The notes under the pieces were generated by a model, which worked only from the letters and a program-made list of their open reading frames with translations, searched no databases and had not been told where the DNA came from. Both the position numbers and the translations under genes were made by a program. A DNA stretch of 56,116 bases from Zoogloea sp. (GTDB taxonomy: Bacteria; Pseudomonadota; Gammaproteobacteria; Burkholderiales; Rhodocyclaceae), in contig NZ_JAFLDT010000017.1 in the NCBI RefSeq assembly GCF_017302315.1, positions 1 through 56,116 on the forward strand, written 5' to 3'. Positions 30,288 to 40,052 of this stretch are shown here, piece after piece; position 1 is the first letter of the stretch, and each line of letters opens with the position of its first letter.

Positions 30288-31733
30288 ATGTCCCGCCACA
30301 CCAAGATCGTCGCCACCCTCGGCCCCGCTTCGTCCGACCTCCCCACCCTCGAACGCCTTGTCCACGCCGGCGTGGACGTGGTCCGCCTGAACTTCTCCCA
30401 CGGCAAGGCGGAAGACCACATCGCCCGTGCCAACCAGATCCGCGAGGCGGCCCAACTGGTGGGGCGCCCGGTGGGCATCCTGGCCGACATGCAGGGCCCG
30501 AAGATCCGTGTCGGGAAGTTCGAGGAAGGCAAGATCACCCTGACCAAGGACGCCGCCTTCATTCTGGACGCCGCCCTGACCACACCCGGCAACCTCCATC
30601 GGGTAGGCCTCGACTACAAGGATCTGCCCCGGGACGTGAAACCCGGCGATGTGCTGCTCCTTGACGACGGCCGTCTCAAGCTGAGCGTGGATCGCGTCCT
30701 CGGCCACGAGATCCACACCCGGGTCAAGGTGGGCGGCGAGCTCTCCAACAACAAGGGCATCAACCGCCAGGGCGGTGGCCTCACGGCACCCGCCCTGACC
30801 GCGAAGGACATGGACGACATCAAGACCGCCGCCCTGATCGGGGTGGACTTCGTCGCCATCTCCTTCCCCAAGGGGGCTGCCGACATGTACATGGCCCGCC
30901 AGCTACTGCGCGCGGCCGGCAGCAGCGCCCTGCTGATCGCCAAGATCGAGCGCACCGAAGCGGTGGCCAACCTGGAGGAGATCCTCGATGCCTCGGATGG
31001 CATCATGGTTGCGCGTGGCGACCTGGCGGTGGAAGTGGGTGATGCCGCGGTGCCGGCCCTGCAAAAACGCATGATCCGCCTCGCCCGGGAGCGCAACAAG
31101 CTCGCCATCACCGCCACCCAGATGATGGAGTCCATGATTCACAGCCCGGTACCCACCCGCGCCGAAGTGTCGGATGTGGCCAATGCGGTGCTCGACGGCA
31201 CCGACGCCGTGATGCTGTCGGCCGAAACCGCCTCGGGCAAGTTCCCGGTGGAAGTGGTCGAGTCCATGTCGCGGATCTGCCTCGAGGCCGAGAAGTCCGC
31301 CGAAGTCACCATGGACCGGGACTTCCTCGACCGGATCTTCACCCGCATCGACCAGTCCATCGCCATGGCGGCGATGTGGACGGCCTATCACCTCAAGGTC
31401 AAGGCCATCGCCTCCCTCACCCAGACCGGCTCCACCGCCCTGTGGATGAGCCGCCTGAACAGCGGCGTACCCATCTACGCGCTCACACCGGAGATCTCCT
31501 CGCGCAACCAGATGACCCTCTACCGGGAGGTCTATCCCCTGCTCATGTCCCAGGTCCATGCCGACCGGGACGTGCTGCTGTGGGAGGCCGAACAGATCCT
31601 GCTGGAGCAGGGTGTGGTGGAATACGGCGACCTCATCGTGCTGACCATCGGCGAACCCATCGGCGCCTCCGGCGGCACCAACACCATGAAGATCGTGCGC
31701 GTCGGCGACACCCCCAAGCCCGGTCCGGTGTGA
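30288..31733 (+). CDS. pyk: Pyruvate kinase
   Basis: Converts PEP and ADP to pyruvate and ATP. 481 residues. N-terminal MSRHTKIVATLGPASSD, substrate-site KIERTEAV, MVARGDLAVEVG and ATQMMESM (family signature) are intact, and a C-terminal allosteric domain (about 345-475) is present. ATG has TGGAG seven bases upstream. It is followed by fba after 119 bp, a pairing common in betaproteobacteria. Confidence 0.96.
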   Translation: MSRHTKIVATLGPASSDLPTLERLVHAGVDVVRLNFSHGKAEDHIARANQIREAAQLVGRPVGILADMQGPKIRVGKFEEGKITLTKDAAFILDAALTTPGNLHRVGLDYKDLPRDVKPGDVLLLDDGRLKLSVDRVLGHEIHTRVKVGGELSNNKGINRQGGGLTAPALTAKDMDDIKTAALIGVDFVAISFPKGAADMYMARQLLRAAGSSALLIAKIERTEAVANLEEILDASDGIMVARGDLAVEVGDAAVPALQKRMIRLARERNKLAITATQMMESMIHSPVPTRAEVSDVANAVLDGTDAVMLSAETASGKFPVEVVESMSRICLEAEKSAEVTMDRDFLDRIFTRIDQSIAMAAMWTAYHLKVKAIASLTQTGSTALWMSRLNSGVPIYALTPEISSRNQMTLYREVYPLLMSQVHADRDVLLWEAEQILLEQGVVEYGDLIVLTIGEPIGASGGTNTMKIVRVGDTPKPGPV

Positions 31734-31791
31734 TCGGCAACACAATCCCTGGCACGTGGGTGCCTGTCGATCACTCAGGCCCCATGCCGGC

Positions 31792-31801
31792 TTGGTAGAA
31801 T
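31792..31801 (+). promoter_or_regulatory. Extended -10 promoter of fba
   Basis: TTGGTAGAAT, with TGn joined to TAGAAT (31796-31801), followed by a run of eight T at 31804-31811 in the initial transcribed region. No clear -35. Confidence 0.45.
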
Positions 31802-31852
31802 CCTTTTTTTTATGTCTTTACCAGGCCGGCCCCGGCCTCCGGAGAAAAAACC

Positions 31853-32917
31853 ATGTCCCTCGTTTCCATGCGCCAGCTTCTCGACCATGCCGCCGAAAAC
31901 GGCTACGGCCTGCCCGCGTTCAACGTCAACAACCTCGAACAAGTCCAGGCCATCATGGAAGCCGCTGCGGAAACCGACAGCCCGGTGATCATGCAAGCCT
32001 CCGCCGGCGCCCGTAAATACGCCGGCGAAGCCTTCCTGCGCCACCTCATCGACGCGGCCGTCGAGGCCTACCCGCACATCCCGGTGGTCATGCACCAGGA
32101 CCACGGCCAGTCCCCCGCCATCTGCCTGGGCGCCATCCGCTCCGGCTTCTCGTCGGTGATGATGGACGGCTCCCTGATGGAAGACGGCAAGACCCCGTCC
32201 TCCTACGAATACAACGTGGACGTGACCCGCAAGGTGGTCGAGATGTCCCACGCCATCGGCGTCAGCGTCGAGGGCGAGCTGGGCTGCCTGGGCTCCCTGG
32301 AAACCGGTCAGGCCGGTGAGGAAGACGGCGTCGGCGCCGAGGGCACCCTGGACCACTCCCAGATGCTCACCGACCCCGATCAGGCCGCCGACTTCGTCAA
32401 GCTCACCAACGTGGACGCCCTGGCCATCGCCATCGGCACCAGCCACGGCGCCTACAAGTTCAGCCGCAAGCCCACCGGTGACATCCTCGCCATCGAGCGC
32501 ATCAAGGCCATCAACGCCCGCATCCCTAACACCCACCTGGTCATGCACGGCTCCTCGTCGGTGCCCCAGGAGCTGCTGGAGATCATCCGCCAGTACGGCG
32601 GTGACATGAAGGAAACCTACGGCGTGCCGGTCGAGGAGATCGTCCAGGGCATCAAGTACGGCGTGCGCAAGATCAACATCGACACCGACATCCGCCTGGC
32701 CATGACCGGTGCGATCCGCAAGTTCTTCGTGGAGAACCCCTCCAAGTTCGATCCGCGCGAGTTCCTCAAGCCGGCTCGCGAAGCAGCCAAGCTGGTGTGC
32801 AAGGCCCGCTTCGAGGCCTTTGGCACTGCCGGCAACGCCAGCAAGATCAAGCCCATCGGCCTCGACAAGATCGCCGCCAGCTACAAGAGCGGCGCCCTCA
32901 ACCAGATCATCCGCTGA
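31853..32917 (+). CDS. fba: Fructose-bisphosphate aldolase class II
   Basis: Zinc-dependent aldolase of glycolysis/gluconeogenesis, 354 residues, of the Calvin-cycle-type subgroup found in betaproteobacteria. Zinc and active-site motifs: [27 protein letters not shown]-terminal [18 protein letters not shown] is typical. CCGGAGAAAAAACC precedes the ATG. Ends at a UUCG-loop hairpin. Confidence 0.96.
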   Translation: MSLVSMRQLLDHAAENGYGLPAFNVNNLEQVQAIMEAAAETDSPVIMQASAGARKYAGEAFLRHLIDAAVEAYPHIPVVMHQDHGQSPAICLGAIRSGFSSVMMDGSLMEDGKTPSSYEYNVDVTRKVVEMSHAIGVSVEGELGCLGSLETGQAGEEDGVGAEGTLDHSQMLTDPDQAADFVKLTNVDALAIAIGTSHGAYKFSRKPTGDILAIERIKAINARIPNTHLVMHGSSSVPQELLEIIRQYGGDMKETYGVPVEEIVQGIKYGVRKINIDTDIRLAMTGAIRKFFVENPSKFDPREFLKPAREAAKLVCKARFEAFGTAGNASKIKPIGLDKIAASYKSGALNQIIR

Positions 32918-32931
32918 TCCGGCAGCCGGCC

Positions 32932-32965
32932 AGATGATGCAGCCCCTTCGGGGGCAGCATCATCT
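32932..32965 (+). terminator. UUCG-tetraloop hairpin after fba
   Basis: AGATGATGC-A-GCCCC, loop TTCG, GGGGC-A-GCATCATCT: 14 pairs with one A-A mismatch. No T-run follows; the very stable tetraloop suggests mRNA 3'-end protection and/or termination. Confidence 0.65.
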
Positions 32966-32998
32966 GAAGCCTGACGCGCCGCTCCAGAAGCACCAGAC

Positions 32999-33379
32999 AT
33001 GCCCCTTCCCTGGTCAACGCTCGTCAAGGCCATCCCCTGGTCCGACGTCATCGCCAAAGCCCCTGACATCGCCCAGGGTGCCCGCAAGCTCTGGCAGCAG
33101 GTCAGCACCCGGGACACCGCCCACAGCGCAGGGACACCGGTTCCGGGCGACGCTTCCGCACCCGACGCACGCCTCACCGCCCTGGCGGCCCAGGTGGCCG
33201 AGATGAGCACCCGTCAACAGGAAAGCGCCGAGCTCCTCAGCGCCCTTGCCACCCAGAACGCCGAGCTGGTCGCTGCCGTGGCAGCACTCCGCCAACGAAA
33301 TCGTCTGCTCGCAGCCGCGACCGGCGTGGCAACGGCCATCGCCTTGGCGGCGCTAGCCCTGTCCATTGGTTCATCCTGA
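32999..33379 (+). CDS. Hypothetical coiled-coil protein with C-terminal membrane anchor
   Basis: 126 residues, no recognised family. Residues 1-35 are amphipathic (PWSTLVKAIPWSDVIAKAPD), 55-100 form a likely coiled coil (LAAQVAEMSTRQQESAELLSAL), and 103-124 are a hydrophobic Ala/Leu helix at the end, so it resembles a tail-anchored inner-membrane protein facing the cytoplasm. Coding is supported by codon pattern and position between fba and the DUF3422 gene on the same strand. Ribosome site is weak. Confidence 0.7.
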   Translation: MPLPWSTLVKAIPWSDVIAKAPDIAQGARKLWQQVSTRDTAHSAGTPVPGDASAPDARLTALAAQVAEMSTRQQESAELLSALATQNAELVAAVAALRQRNRLLAAATGVATAIALAALALSIGSS

Positions 33380-33395
33380 TACACCTGGGCCGATT

Positions 33396-33412
33396 TTGTT
33401 GCAGCGCAACAA
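33396..33412. repeat. Inverted repeat between hypothetical and DUF3422 genes
   Basis: TTGTTGC-AGC-GCAACAA, 7-bp arms with a 3-base centre, 17 bases past the hypothetical gene's stop. Operator-like rather than hairpin-like. A further CACCGCCC-CC-GGGCGGTG dyad follows at 33432-33449. Confidence 0.35.
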
Positions 33413-33526
33413 CGCGCCGTGACAGGCCGCACACCGCCCCCGGGCGGTGAGCTTGCCAGCGCACCTTCCGTAGCGGCAAGATAAGCGCCCGATCACACCC
33501 GGCGCACCACCCGTACGCCCGAGCCC

Positions 33527-34828
33527 ATGACCCTGCCCGACCATTTCGCCGAGCACGACCTGCGCCAGGCCCTCAACGACGAGTTCCATGCCCGTCCGCC
33601 GGTTCCCCTGGAAAGCCCCCAGCTGATCAGCTATCTCGCCCTGCACCACGAGGGCGAGGCACCGGGCGCCGCCCAGCAGCATCTCATTGCACTGGGCAAA
33701 CTCCTCGGACGCCCCATCGATGCCGCCGGCACCCACAGGTTGATCGACTTCGGCACCTTCCAGCTCAAGTGGGAACTCCACAACGAGTTTTCCAGCTATA
33801 CCTTCTTCCGCTCCATCCCCCGGGGCGAAGGGCTGGACTCGGACACATCGGCCCTCGCGGTGGTACCCGACGCCTGGCTGAAAAGCCTGCCCGGCAAGCT
33901 CATTGTCGCCACCCATGTCGAACTGCGCTCGGCGGCCGAAGTGACGCCGGAGAGCGTCATGGCCCAGCTCTCCCCCACCGGACGCCAGATGGTGGGCGCC
34001 ACCGTGGCCGACGGCGCGGCCTGGGTGTTCACCGACTTTCTGTTCGAGGACGGTTTTTCCCGCTTCCTGGTCATCGACGTGTCCCTGACCCGCCGTCAGG
34101 CCGGCCGCACCGTGCAGCGGCTGGTGGAGATCGAGACCTATCGATTGATGGCCTTGCTGGCCTTTCCGGTGGCCAAGGAGGTCGGCCGGCTGCTGGGCGC
34201 GAGCGAGCAGCGCCTCGCCGACCTGATGGACCGCACCGGCTCCGCGCGCAACACCGAGGACGAACGCAGCGTGCTGGCCGATCTCACCACCATGGCCGCC
34301 GAGGTCGAGCACTCCGTGGCCCGCACCACCTTCCGCTTCGGCGCCGCCCGGGCCTATCACAGCCTGGTGATGCAGCGCATTGCCGAGTTGCGCGAGCGCC
34401 GCATCATCGGTCTGCCCACCTTCCACGAGTTCATGGAGCGCCGCCTGCTCCCGGCCATGAACACCTGCGAGACCATGGCCCGCCGCCAGGAAGACCTGTC
34501 CAGCCGCGTGGCCCGCAACAGCCAGCTGCTGCGCACCCGCGTCGAAGTGGAGCTGGAACGCCAGAACCAGGAACTCCTCGGGCAGATGAACCGCCGCGCC
34601 AAGCTCCAGCTCCACCTGCAGCAGACCGTGGAGGGCCTGTCGGTGGTGGCCATCACCTACTACGCCTCGCAACTGGTGCAGTACATGGCGAAGGGTCTCA
34701 AGCACCAGATCGAGCCCCTCACGCCGGAGGGCATCACCGCTGCCGCCATCCCGTTGATCGCCGGCTTCGTCGCCTTCGGCCTGCACCGCATGCGCAAGCA
34801 TCTGGCTGCCGCCGATGCGGGACACTGA
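33527..34828 (+). CDS. DUF3422 family protein
   Basis: 433 residues matching the DUF3422 family as I know it (N-terminal [10 protein letters not shown] is its hallmark). Residues 1-200 form a mixed domain; 230-370 are highly helical with coiled-coil character ([20 protein letters not shown]); two hydrophobic segments at about 372-390 and 405-422 anchor it in the inner membrane at the C-terminus. Function unknown. Only a weak ribosome site (CGAG) precedes ATG 33527. Its stop lies 52 bp before purC. Confidence 0.85.
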   Translation: MTLPDHFAEHDLRQALNDEFHARPPVPLESPQLISYLALHHEGEAPGAAQQHLIALGKLLGRPIDAAGTHRLIDFGTFQLKWELHNEFSSYTFFRSIPRGEGLDSDTSALAVVPDAWLKSLPGKLIVATHVELRSAAEVTPESVMAQLSPTGRQMVGATVADGAAWVFTDFLFEDGFSRFLVIDVSLTRRQAGRTVQRLVEIETYRLMALLAFPVAKEVGRLLGASEQRLADLMDRTGSARNTEDERSVLADLTTMAAEVEHSVARTTFRFGAARAYHSLVMQRIAELRERRIIGLPTFHEFMERRLLPAMNTCETMARRQEDLSSRVARNSQLLRTRVEVELERQNQELLGQMNRRAKLQLHLQQTVEGLSVVAITYYASQLVQYMAKGLKHQIEPLTPEGITAAAIPLIAGFVAFGLHRMRKHLAAADAGH

Positions 34829-34853
34829 CCGACCCCTGCCACCCCGCTATAAT
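34825..34853 (+). promoter_or_regulatory. Promoter of purC
   Basis: CTGACC (34825-34830), 17-base spacer, perfect TATAAT (34848-34853), 27 bp before the purC start. It overlaps the 3' end of the DUF3422 gene. Confidence 0.65.
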
Positions 34854-34880
34854 CGCGTTTTGACCGACGGACCCCAGACC

Positions 34881-35813
34881 GTGACCACTCCGCTCTTCGA
34901 ATCCTCCCTTCACAGCCTGACCCTGCTGGGTCGCGGCAAGGTGCGCGACATTTACGCCGTCGACGCCGACACGCTGCTCATCGTCACCTCAGACCGGCTG
35001 TCCGCCTTTGACGTCATCCTCCCGGATCCGATTCCGCGCAAGGGTCAGGTACTCACGGCCATGGCCAACTTCTGGTTCGCCAGACTCGGTCACATCGTCC
35101 CCAACCAGCTCACCGGCATCGACCCCGAGAGCGTGGTGGCCGCCGACGAGCGGGATCAGGTGCGCGGCCGTGCGCTGGTGGTCAAGCGCCTCACCCCGCT
35201 CCCCATCGAGGCCGTTGTGCGTGGCTACGTCATCGGCTCCGGCTGGAAGGACTACCAGGACACCGGCGCCATCTGCGGCATCGATCTGCCCGCCCACCTC
35301 AAGCAGGCCCAGAAGCTCCCCTTCCCTATCTTCACCCCGGCCAGCAAGGCCGACGTGGGCGATCACGACGAGAACATCAGTTTCGAGCAGGCCCAGGCCC
35401 GCACCGCCAGCGTCCTCGCCGAGGCCCTCAAGGGCACCGGCAAGACCGGTAGCCAGCTCGTGGCCGAAGCCCGTGACGCGGCCATCCGCCTGTACTCCGA
35501 GGCCGCCGACTATGCGGCCACCCGCGGCATCATCATTGCCGACACGAAGTTCGAGTTCGGCATTGATGCGGCCGGCACCCTGCACCTGATCGACGAAGCC
35601 CTGACCCCCGACTCGTCCCGCTTCTGGCCTGCCGACAGTTACGCCGAAGGCATCAGCCCGCCCAGCTACGACAAGCAGTACGTGCGCGACTACCTCGAGA
35701 CCCTCGACTGGGGCAAGGTCGCCCCCGGCCCCCGGCTGCCGGATGAGGTCATTGCCCGCACTGCCGCCAAGTACGTCGAAGCCTACGAGCGCCTCACCGG
35801 CCAGCACCTCTGA
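34881..35813 (+). CDS. purC: SAICAR synthetase (phosphoribosylaminoimidazole-succinocarboxamide synthase), GTG start
   Basis: Purine synthesis: joins aspartate to CAIR using ATP. 310 residues from GTG 34881, which gives the family start [25 protein letters not shown]; no ATG lies nearby and only a short leader separates it from the promoter. [13 protein letters not shown]-type segment, [14 protein letters not shown] and [13 protein letters not shown] are conserved. Longer fungal/betaproteobacterial-type PurC rather than the 240-residue E. coli type. Confidence 0.95.
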   Translation: MTTPLFESSLHSLTLLGRGKVRDIYAVDADTLLIVTSDRLSAFDVILPDPIPRKGQVLTAMANFWFARLGHIVPNQLTGIDPESVVAADERDQVRGRALVVKRLTPLPIEAVVRGYVIGSGWKDYQDTGAICGIDLPAHLKQAQKLPFPIFTPASKADVGDHDENISFEQAQARTASVLAEALKGTGKTGSQLVAEARDAAIRLYSEAADYAATRGIIIADTKFEFGIDAAGTLHLIDEALTPDSSRFWPADSYAEGISPPSYDKQYVRDYLETLDWGKVAPGPRLPDEVIARTAAKYVEAYERLTGQHL

Positions 35814-35834
35814 ACGCTGCCTTCGGGCACCGCA

Positions 35835-35874
35835 TGAATGCAGATGACCCGCCAAGGCGGGTCATCTGCATTCA
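35835..35874. terminator. 40-base near-perfect palindrome between purC and HDOD gene
   Basis: 19-bp perfect arms (35835-35853 and 35856-35874) with a 2-base centre, between two convergent genes. Functions as a two-way terminator or mRNA end block; no long T-run. Confidence 0.7.
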
Positions 35875-35895
35875 CTGGAGGCCTGCAATCGGGAA

Positions 35896-36762
35896 TCAGC
35901 CGACCTTAAAGAGGTCGATCAGCGACTGCCGCTCTTCGGCGGATTCCGTCAGAGCCTCCTCAAGACGGACGGGATCCAGGCCAAGGGTCGCCGCCCGGGC
36001 CAGCCCTTGACGAAAATCCTCGTCCTCGGGCGAAAACGGGTTGCGCGACTCAACCACCAGGTTCGCAACGAAGATCAGGTCGGGGATCGTGGCTGGCGGC
36101 CACTCACCCCCATAGATCTCGGGATTGTCCACCGCATCCACCAGCTCCCGCGGCATGCTCATGGCCGCCAGCACCGCCCGCCCCACCGGGGCATGCCAAA
36201 CCCGCACCAGATCCGAAAGAGGGCTCTCCTCGCTGAGCATCTCCGGGTATTCCCACACCCGGGCCAGCAGGAAGAACTGGCCGATGTCATGCACCATGCC
36301 GGCAAAGAAGGCGGCATCCCGATCCTGCCCGGTACACCGCCGTGCGAGCACACTTGCCGTCGCGGCCACATCCACGCAGTGGGCCCAGAGCTTGCGGATC
36401 AAGGGCTGGTAGGGGCCGAGCATGTCCCTGTGCATCAATTGCTCCGCGGCCACCGCCATGGAAAGCGCCCTCAACTTGCCAAAGCCGATACGAACAAGGG
36501 CCTTCGGCACATCCGTGACCACGCGACCGCTCGGGTTGTACCAGGCGGAATTGGCCAGCGCCACGGTACGTGCCGCCAGCAGCGGTTCAGCGGATACCAT
36601 GGTCGACAATCGGCCCAGGTCCATGTCCGGATCATCCAGGGCCTCCATCACCCGCATGGTCACTTCCATGGAAGTCGGAAACCGCAGCTCGCCACGCTCC
36701 AGTTCCTGGGTAATGGTATGCAGGAACGCCTGCTCCGCCAGATTCAACGCTTTGTCGCTCAC
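35896..36762 (-). CDS. HDOD-domain signalling protein, GTG start
   Basis: 288 residues. HDOD domain about 25-225 (LRFPTSMEVTMRVMEALDDP, LANSAWYNPSG, GFGKLRALSMAVAA) including an HD pair in GMVHDIGQ. Such proteins work in chemotaxis/type IV pilus or c-di-GMP-linked signalling without proven enzymatic activity. I choose GTG 36762 (AAGGGGACGGG upstream); the frame is open for 21 more codons without family sequence. Divergent from prlC. Confidence 0.88.
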   Translation of the reverse strand: MSDKALNLAEQAFLHTITQELERGELRFPTSMEVTMRVMEALDDPDMDLGRLSTMVSAEPLLAARTVALANSAWYNPSGRVVTDVPKALVRIGFGKLRALSMAVAAEQLMHRDMLGPYQPLIRKLWAHCVDVAATASVLARRCTGQDRDAAFFAGMVHDIGQFFLLARVWEYPEMLSEESPLSDLVRVWHAPVGRAVLAAMSMPRELVDAVDNPEIYGGEWPPATIPDLIFVANLVVESRNPFSPEDEDFRQGLARAATLGLDPVRLEEALTESAEERQSLIDLFKVG

Positions 36763-36872
36763 GCCCGTCCCCTTTGCACATGTCCGTCGTCCTGCCCCGG
36801 ATCGCCGATAGAGGCGACACTCCACGCGGATTTCGGCAAAATGAATCCACTCAACTGACAGCCTTCAAAAAA

Positions 36873-38942
36873 ATGACTACCACCCCCGCCACCTCGCCCC
36901 TGCTCGACCTCTCCGGCCTGCCACGCTTCGACGCGATTCAGCCGGCCCACGTGGAGCCCGCCGTGCGCAGCCTGCTTGAGGCCCTGCGCAACACTGTCGA
37001 ACGCCTCCAGGACGACCCTGCCGTGCCCACCTGGGCCACCTTCGTCGAGCCCATCGAAAACGAGAGCGAGCGCCTCGGCCGTGCCTGGGGGATTGCCGTC
37101 CACATGCACAGCGTCATGGACACCCCCGAATGGCGCGAGGCCTACAACGCGATGCTGCCGGAGGTCACCCGTTTTTACGCCGAATTGGGGCAAAACCTTA
37201 AGCTTTTCGAAAAATATAAAGCCATTGCCCACGGCCCCGAATACGCCACCCTCAGCCCGGCCCGCCGGCGCATCATCGACAACGAGCTGCGTGGTTTCCG
37301 CCTCTCCGGTGCCGAGCTGCCCGACGACCGGAAGCCCCGTTTCCAGGCCATCCAGGAAGAGATGGCCAGCCTGGGGGCCAAGTTCTCCGAGAACGTCCTC
37401 GATGCCACCAATGCCTTCAGCCATCTGGTCACCGAGGCAGGCGATCTCGCCGGCCTGCCCGAAGATGTGATCGCAGCCGCGCAGGAGGCTGCCGAAAAGG
37501 CCGGCCAGGATGGCTGGCGCTTCGGACTCAAGATGCCCTCCTACCTACCGGTGATGCAGTACGCCGACAGCCGCAGCCTGCGCGAGGCCCTGTACCGCGC
37601 CTATGCCACCCGCGCCGCCGAGATCGACAACGGCTACAGCAAGCCCGAGTGGGACAACGGCCCGCTGATCCAGCAGCTCCTCGCCCTGCGTGCCGAGGAA
37701 GCCCGCATGCTTGGCTACCGCAACTTTGCCGAGGTTTCGCTGGTCCCGAAAATGGCCGACAGCCCGGATCAGGTGCTGGGCTTCCTGCGCGAGCTGGCGG
37801 TCAAAGCCAAACCCTTCGCCGAGCGCGATCTGGCCGAACTCCGCACCTTCGCCCAGGAGCAACTGGGTCTCTCACCCCTCGAACCCTGGGATGTGGCCTA
37901 CGCCTCGGAAAAACTGCGTGTTGCCAACTACGCCTTCTCCGAACAGGAAGTGAAGGAGTACCTGCCCGAGCACAAGGTGCTGGACGGCCTCATCCAGGTC
38001 GTCGAGAAGCTCTACCAGGTCAGCATCAAACCGGACACCGGCCCCGTCTGGCACCCGGACGTGCGCTTCTTCCGTATCGAGCGGGCCGGCCAGTTGGTCG
38101 GTCAGTTCTACCTCGACCTCTACGCCCGTGACACCAAGAAGGGCGGCGCCTGGATGGACTCCGCCATCACCCGGCGACGCCTGCCCAGCGGCATCGAGAC
38201 CCCGGTGGCCTACCTGGTGTGCAACTTCCCCGGCCCCGTGGGTGGCAAACCCGCCACCTTCAGCCACGACGACGTGATCACCCTGTTCCACGAGACCGGG
38301 CATGGTCTCCACCACCTGCTCACCCAGGTGGACGACCTGGCCGTCTCGGGCATCCACGGCGTCGAGTGGGACGCCGTGGAGCTCCCCAGCCAGTTCATGG
38401 AGAACTTCTGCTGGGAATGGGATGTGGTGCGCGAAATGACCGCCCACGCGGAAACCGGCGAGCCTCTGCCCAGAGCCCTCTTCGACAAGATGCTGGCCGC
38501 CAAGAACTTCCAGAGCGGCCTGCAGACCGTGCGCCAGTTGGAGTTCTCCCTGTTCGACCTGCTGCTGCACATGGATTTCGACCCGGCCACCCAGGGCTAC
38601 ATGGATCTCCTCGCGGAGGTCCGCAAGGAAGTCGCCGTGCTGGTGCCGCCAGCCTGGCACCGTTTCCCCAACAGTTTCACCCACATCTTTGCCGGGGGCT
38701 ACGCGGCCGGCTACTACAGCTACAAGTGGGCTGAAGTGCTGTCGGCCGACGCCTTCGCCGCCTTCGAGGAAGAAGGCCGGCCCAAGGGCAGCGTGCTCGA
38801 CACCGCCACCGGCCTGCGGTTCTGGAACGAGATCCTCGCCGTCGGCGGCAGCCGCCCGGCCCTCGAATCCTTCAAGGCCTTCCGCGGCCGCGAGCCGCAG
38901 GTGGATGCCCTGCTGCGCCACAGCGGCATGGTGCCGGCATGA
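36873..38942 (+). CDS. prlC: Oligopeptidase A (M3 metallopeptidase)
   Basis: Cytosolic zinc peptidase that degrades short peptides, including cleaved signal peptides. 689 residues, family length. Active site LFHETGHGLHHLL (HExGH) near 472-484 and the M3 motif GVEWDAVELPSQFMENFCWE just after. ATG 36873 gives the family start; the ribosome site is poor (A-rich leader). The next gene overlaps its stop by 4 bp. Confidence 0.96.
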   Translation: MTTTPATSPLLDLSGLPRFDAIQPAHVEPAVRSLLEALRNTVERLQDDPAVPTWATFVEPIENESERLGRAWGIAVHMHSVMDTPEWREAYNAMLPEVTRFYAELGQNLKLFEKYKAIAHGPEYATLSPARRRIIDNELRGFRLSGAELPDDRKPRFQAIQEEMASLGAKFSENVLDATNAFSHLVTEAGDLAGLPEDVIAAAQEAAEKAGQDGWRFGLKMPSYLPVMQYADSRSLREALYRAYATRAAEIDNGYSKPEWDNGPLIQQLLALRAEEARMLGYRNFAEVSLVPKMADSPDQVLGFLRELAVKAKPFAERDLAELRTFAQEQLGLSPLEPWDVAYASEKLRVANYAFSEQEVKEYLPEHKVLDGLIQVVEKLYQVSIKPDTGPVWHPDVRFFRIERAGQLVGQFYLDLYARDTKKGGAWMDSAITRRRLPSGIETPVAYLVCNFPGPVGGKPATFSHDDVITLFHETGHGLHHLLTQVDDLAVSGIHGVEWDAVELPSQFMENFCWEWDVVREMTAHAETGEPLPRALFDKMLAAKNFQSGLQTVRQLEFSLFDLLLHMDFDPATQGYMDLLAEVRKEVAVLVPPAWHRFPNSFTHIFAGGYAAGYYSYKWAEVLSADAFAAFEEEGRPKGSVLDTATGLRFWNEILAVGGSRPALESFKAFRGREPQVDALLRHSGMVPA

Positions 38943-39424
38943 AGCTCCCCGCCCCCCGCGCCGTCCTGCCCCTGCTGTTGGCGATGCTCGCCGGTGCAGG
39001 GCCGGCAACGGCTCAAAACGCCTACCGCTGGGTGGACGAGCAGGGTCGCGTGCAATACAGCGACCAGCCGCCCCCCCAGGCCATCAAGAAGTTCGAGGAG
39101 CGCAACGTCCAGCCCAACCGGGGCAACGCCCAGACGCCCTTCCTGACCCGCAAGGCCGCTGCCAGCTTCCCGGTGACCTTGTACACCAGCAAGGATTGCG
39201 GCAAGCCCTGCGAGGACGCACGCGCGCTGCTCCAGAAGCGGGGCGTCCCCTTCAGCGAAACCGCCATCGACAGCACCGAGCAGGTCGAAGCCTTCAAGGC
39301 CCGCTTCAGCAAGGAGCCCTTCGTTCCCACCCTGGTGGTCGGCCGCACAGTGGAAGCCGGCCTCGCCGAACCCCTGTGGCATAGCCTGCTGGACAACGCC
39401 GGCTACCCGGCCGGCAAGCGCTGA
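38939..39424 (+). CDS. Exported DUF4124/glutaredoxin-like protein
   Basis: 161 residues. Signal peptide 1-25 (cleavage near ATAQ), DUF4124-like segment 27-60 (AYRWVDEQGRVQYSDQPPP), then a glutaredoxin fold about 78-155 with VTLYTSKDCGKPC and the cis-Pro segment FVPTLVVG. The redox centre is Cys87-x3-Cys91 rather than CxxC. Probably a periplasmic thiol-disulphide protein. Coupled to prlC by ATGA. It is the last core gene before the accessory island. Confidence 0.88.
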   Translation: MKLPAPRAVLPLLLAMLAGAGPATAQNAYRWVDEQGRVQYSDQPPPQAIKKFEERNVQPNRGNAQTPFLTRKAAASFPVTLYTSKDCGKPCEDARALLQKRGVPFSETAIDSTEQVEAFKARFSKEPFVPTLVVGRTVEAGLAEPLWHSLLDNAGYPAGKR

Positions 39425-39524
39425 GACGATCACATCGGGTCAAACCATCTGCAGAATATCTCGGAAGCCTTCGCTCGAGAACAAACTATTTGCTTCATGC
39501 CCTCACTCCGGCCCCGCTCTTGCG

Positions 39525-40052
39525 TCAGCCTCTCGACACCATCTTCGTCAGACTCCCGCAGCCGTAAACCACCTTGGTTGTTGCCGTGTCATCCTTAGGC
39601 CCGCGACTACAGGTACAGAGATGCTTCGCTTGGGTTTCCACGAACACGCCTTTCGCCCCCAACACCCGCATGATGTCCTCGGCGATGTCCCTCGTGAGGA
39701 TCTCCTGAATCTGTAGCCGTCGGCCATGCACGTCCCGAACAAGCCTGATGATCTTCCCGAGGCCTGTGATGATCTCCGCCGGCTCATAGGTAACGGACGC
39801 CGTCCCAAGAAACGGAGCGAAATGGTGCTCGCAGAACGAATAGAAGTTGATGTCTGCGACGGTGACCAGCCCAGTGTAATTGGACACATGGATAACATCG
39901 TTGAGGACATCCTCAGCGCGTAACCCGTAACCAGAAAACAGTTCCTTGAAGGACCTGCGTATCCGGTCTTCCGACACTGCCAGTTTCTGGCGTATATGCT
40001 CATCGGTAATAAATCCGAACAAGCCGTCCTCCTCTGTCGCACCCGTCTTCAT
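39525..40052 (-). CDS. folE: GTP cyclohydrolase I-like protein, short
   Basis: Would convert GTP to 7,8-dihydroneopterin triphosphate, the entry to folate, pterins and 7-deazaguanines. 175 residues against ~220 in E. coli: the N-terminal helices are trimmed. Zinc ligands are kept: Cys74 and His77 in FCEHHFAPF, Cys146 in KHLCTCSRG; GLGKIIRLVRD and RRLQIQEILT are conserved. Last gene of a minus-strand operon (4-bp overlap with the methyltransferase gene). Lower G+C than flanks, so likely acquired. With a queuosine-precursor transporter beside it, a deazaguanine or pterin role is plausible. Gene symbol is by homology only; probably not the housekeeping copy. Confidence 0.85.
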   Translation of the reverse strand: MKTGATEEDGLFGFITDEHIRQKLAVSEDRIRRSFKELFSGYGLRAEDVLNDVIHVSNYTGLVTVADINFYSFCEHHFAPFLGTASVTYEPAEIITGLGKIIRLVRDVHGRRLQIQEILTRDIAEDIMRVLGAKGVFVETQAKHLCTCSRGPKDDTATTKVVYGCGSLTKMVSRG

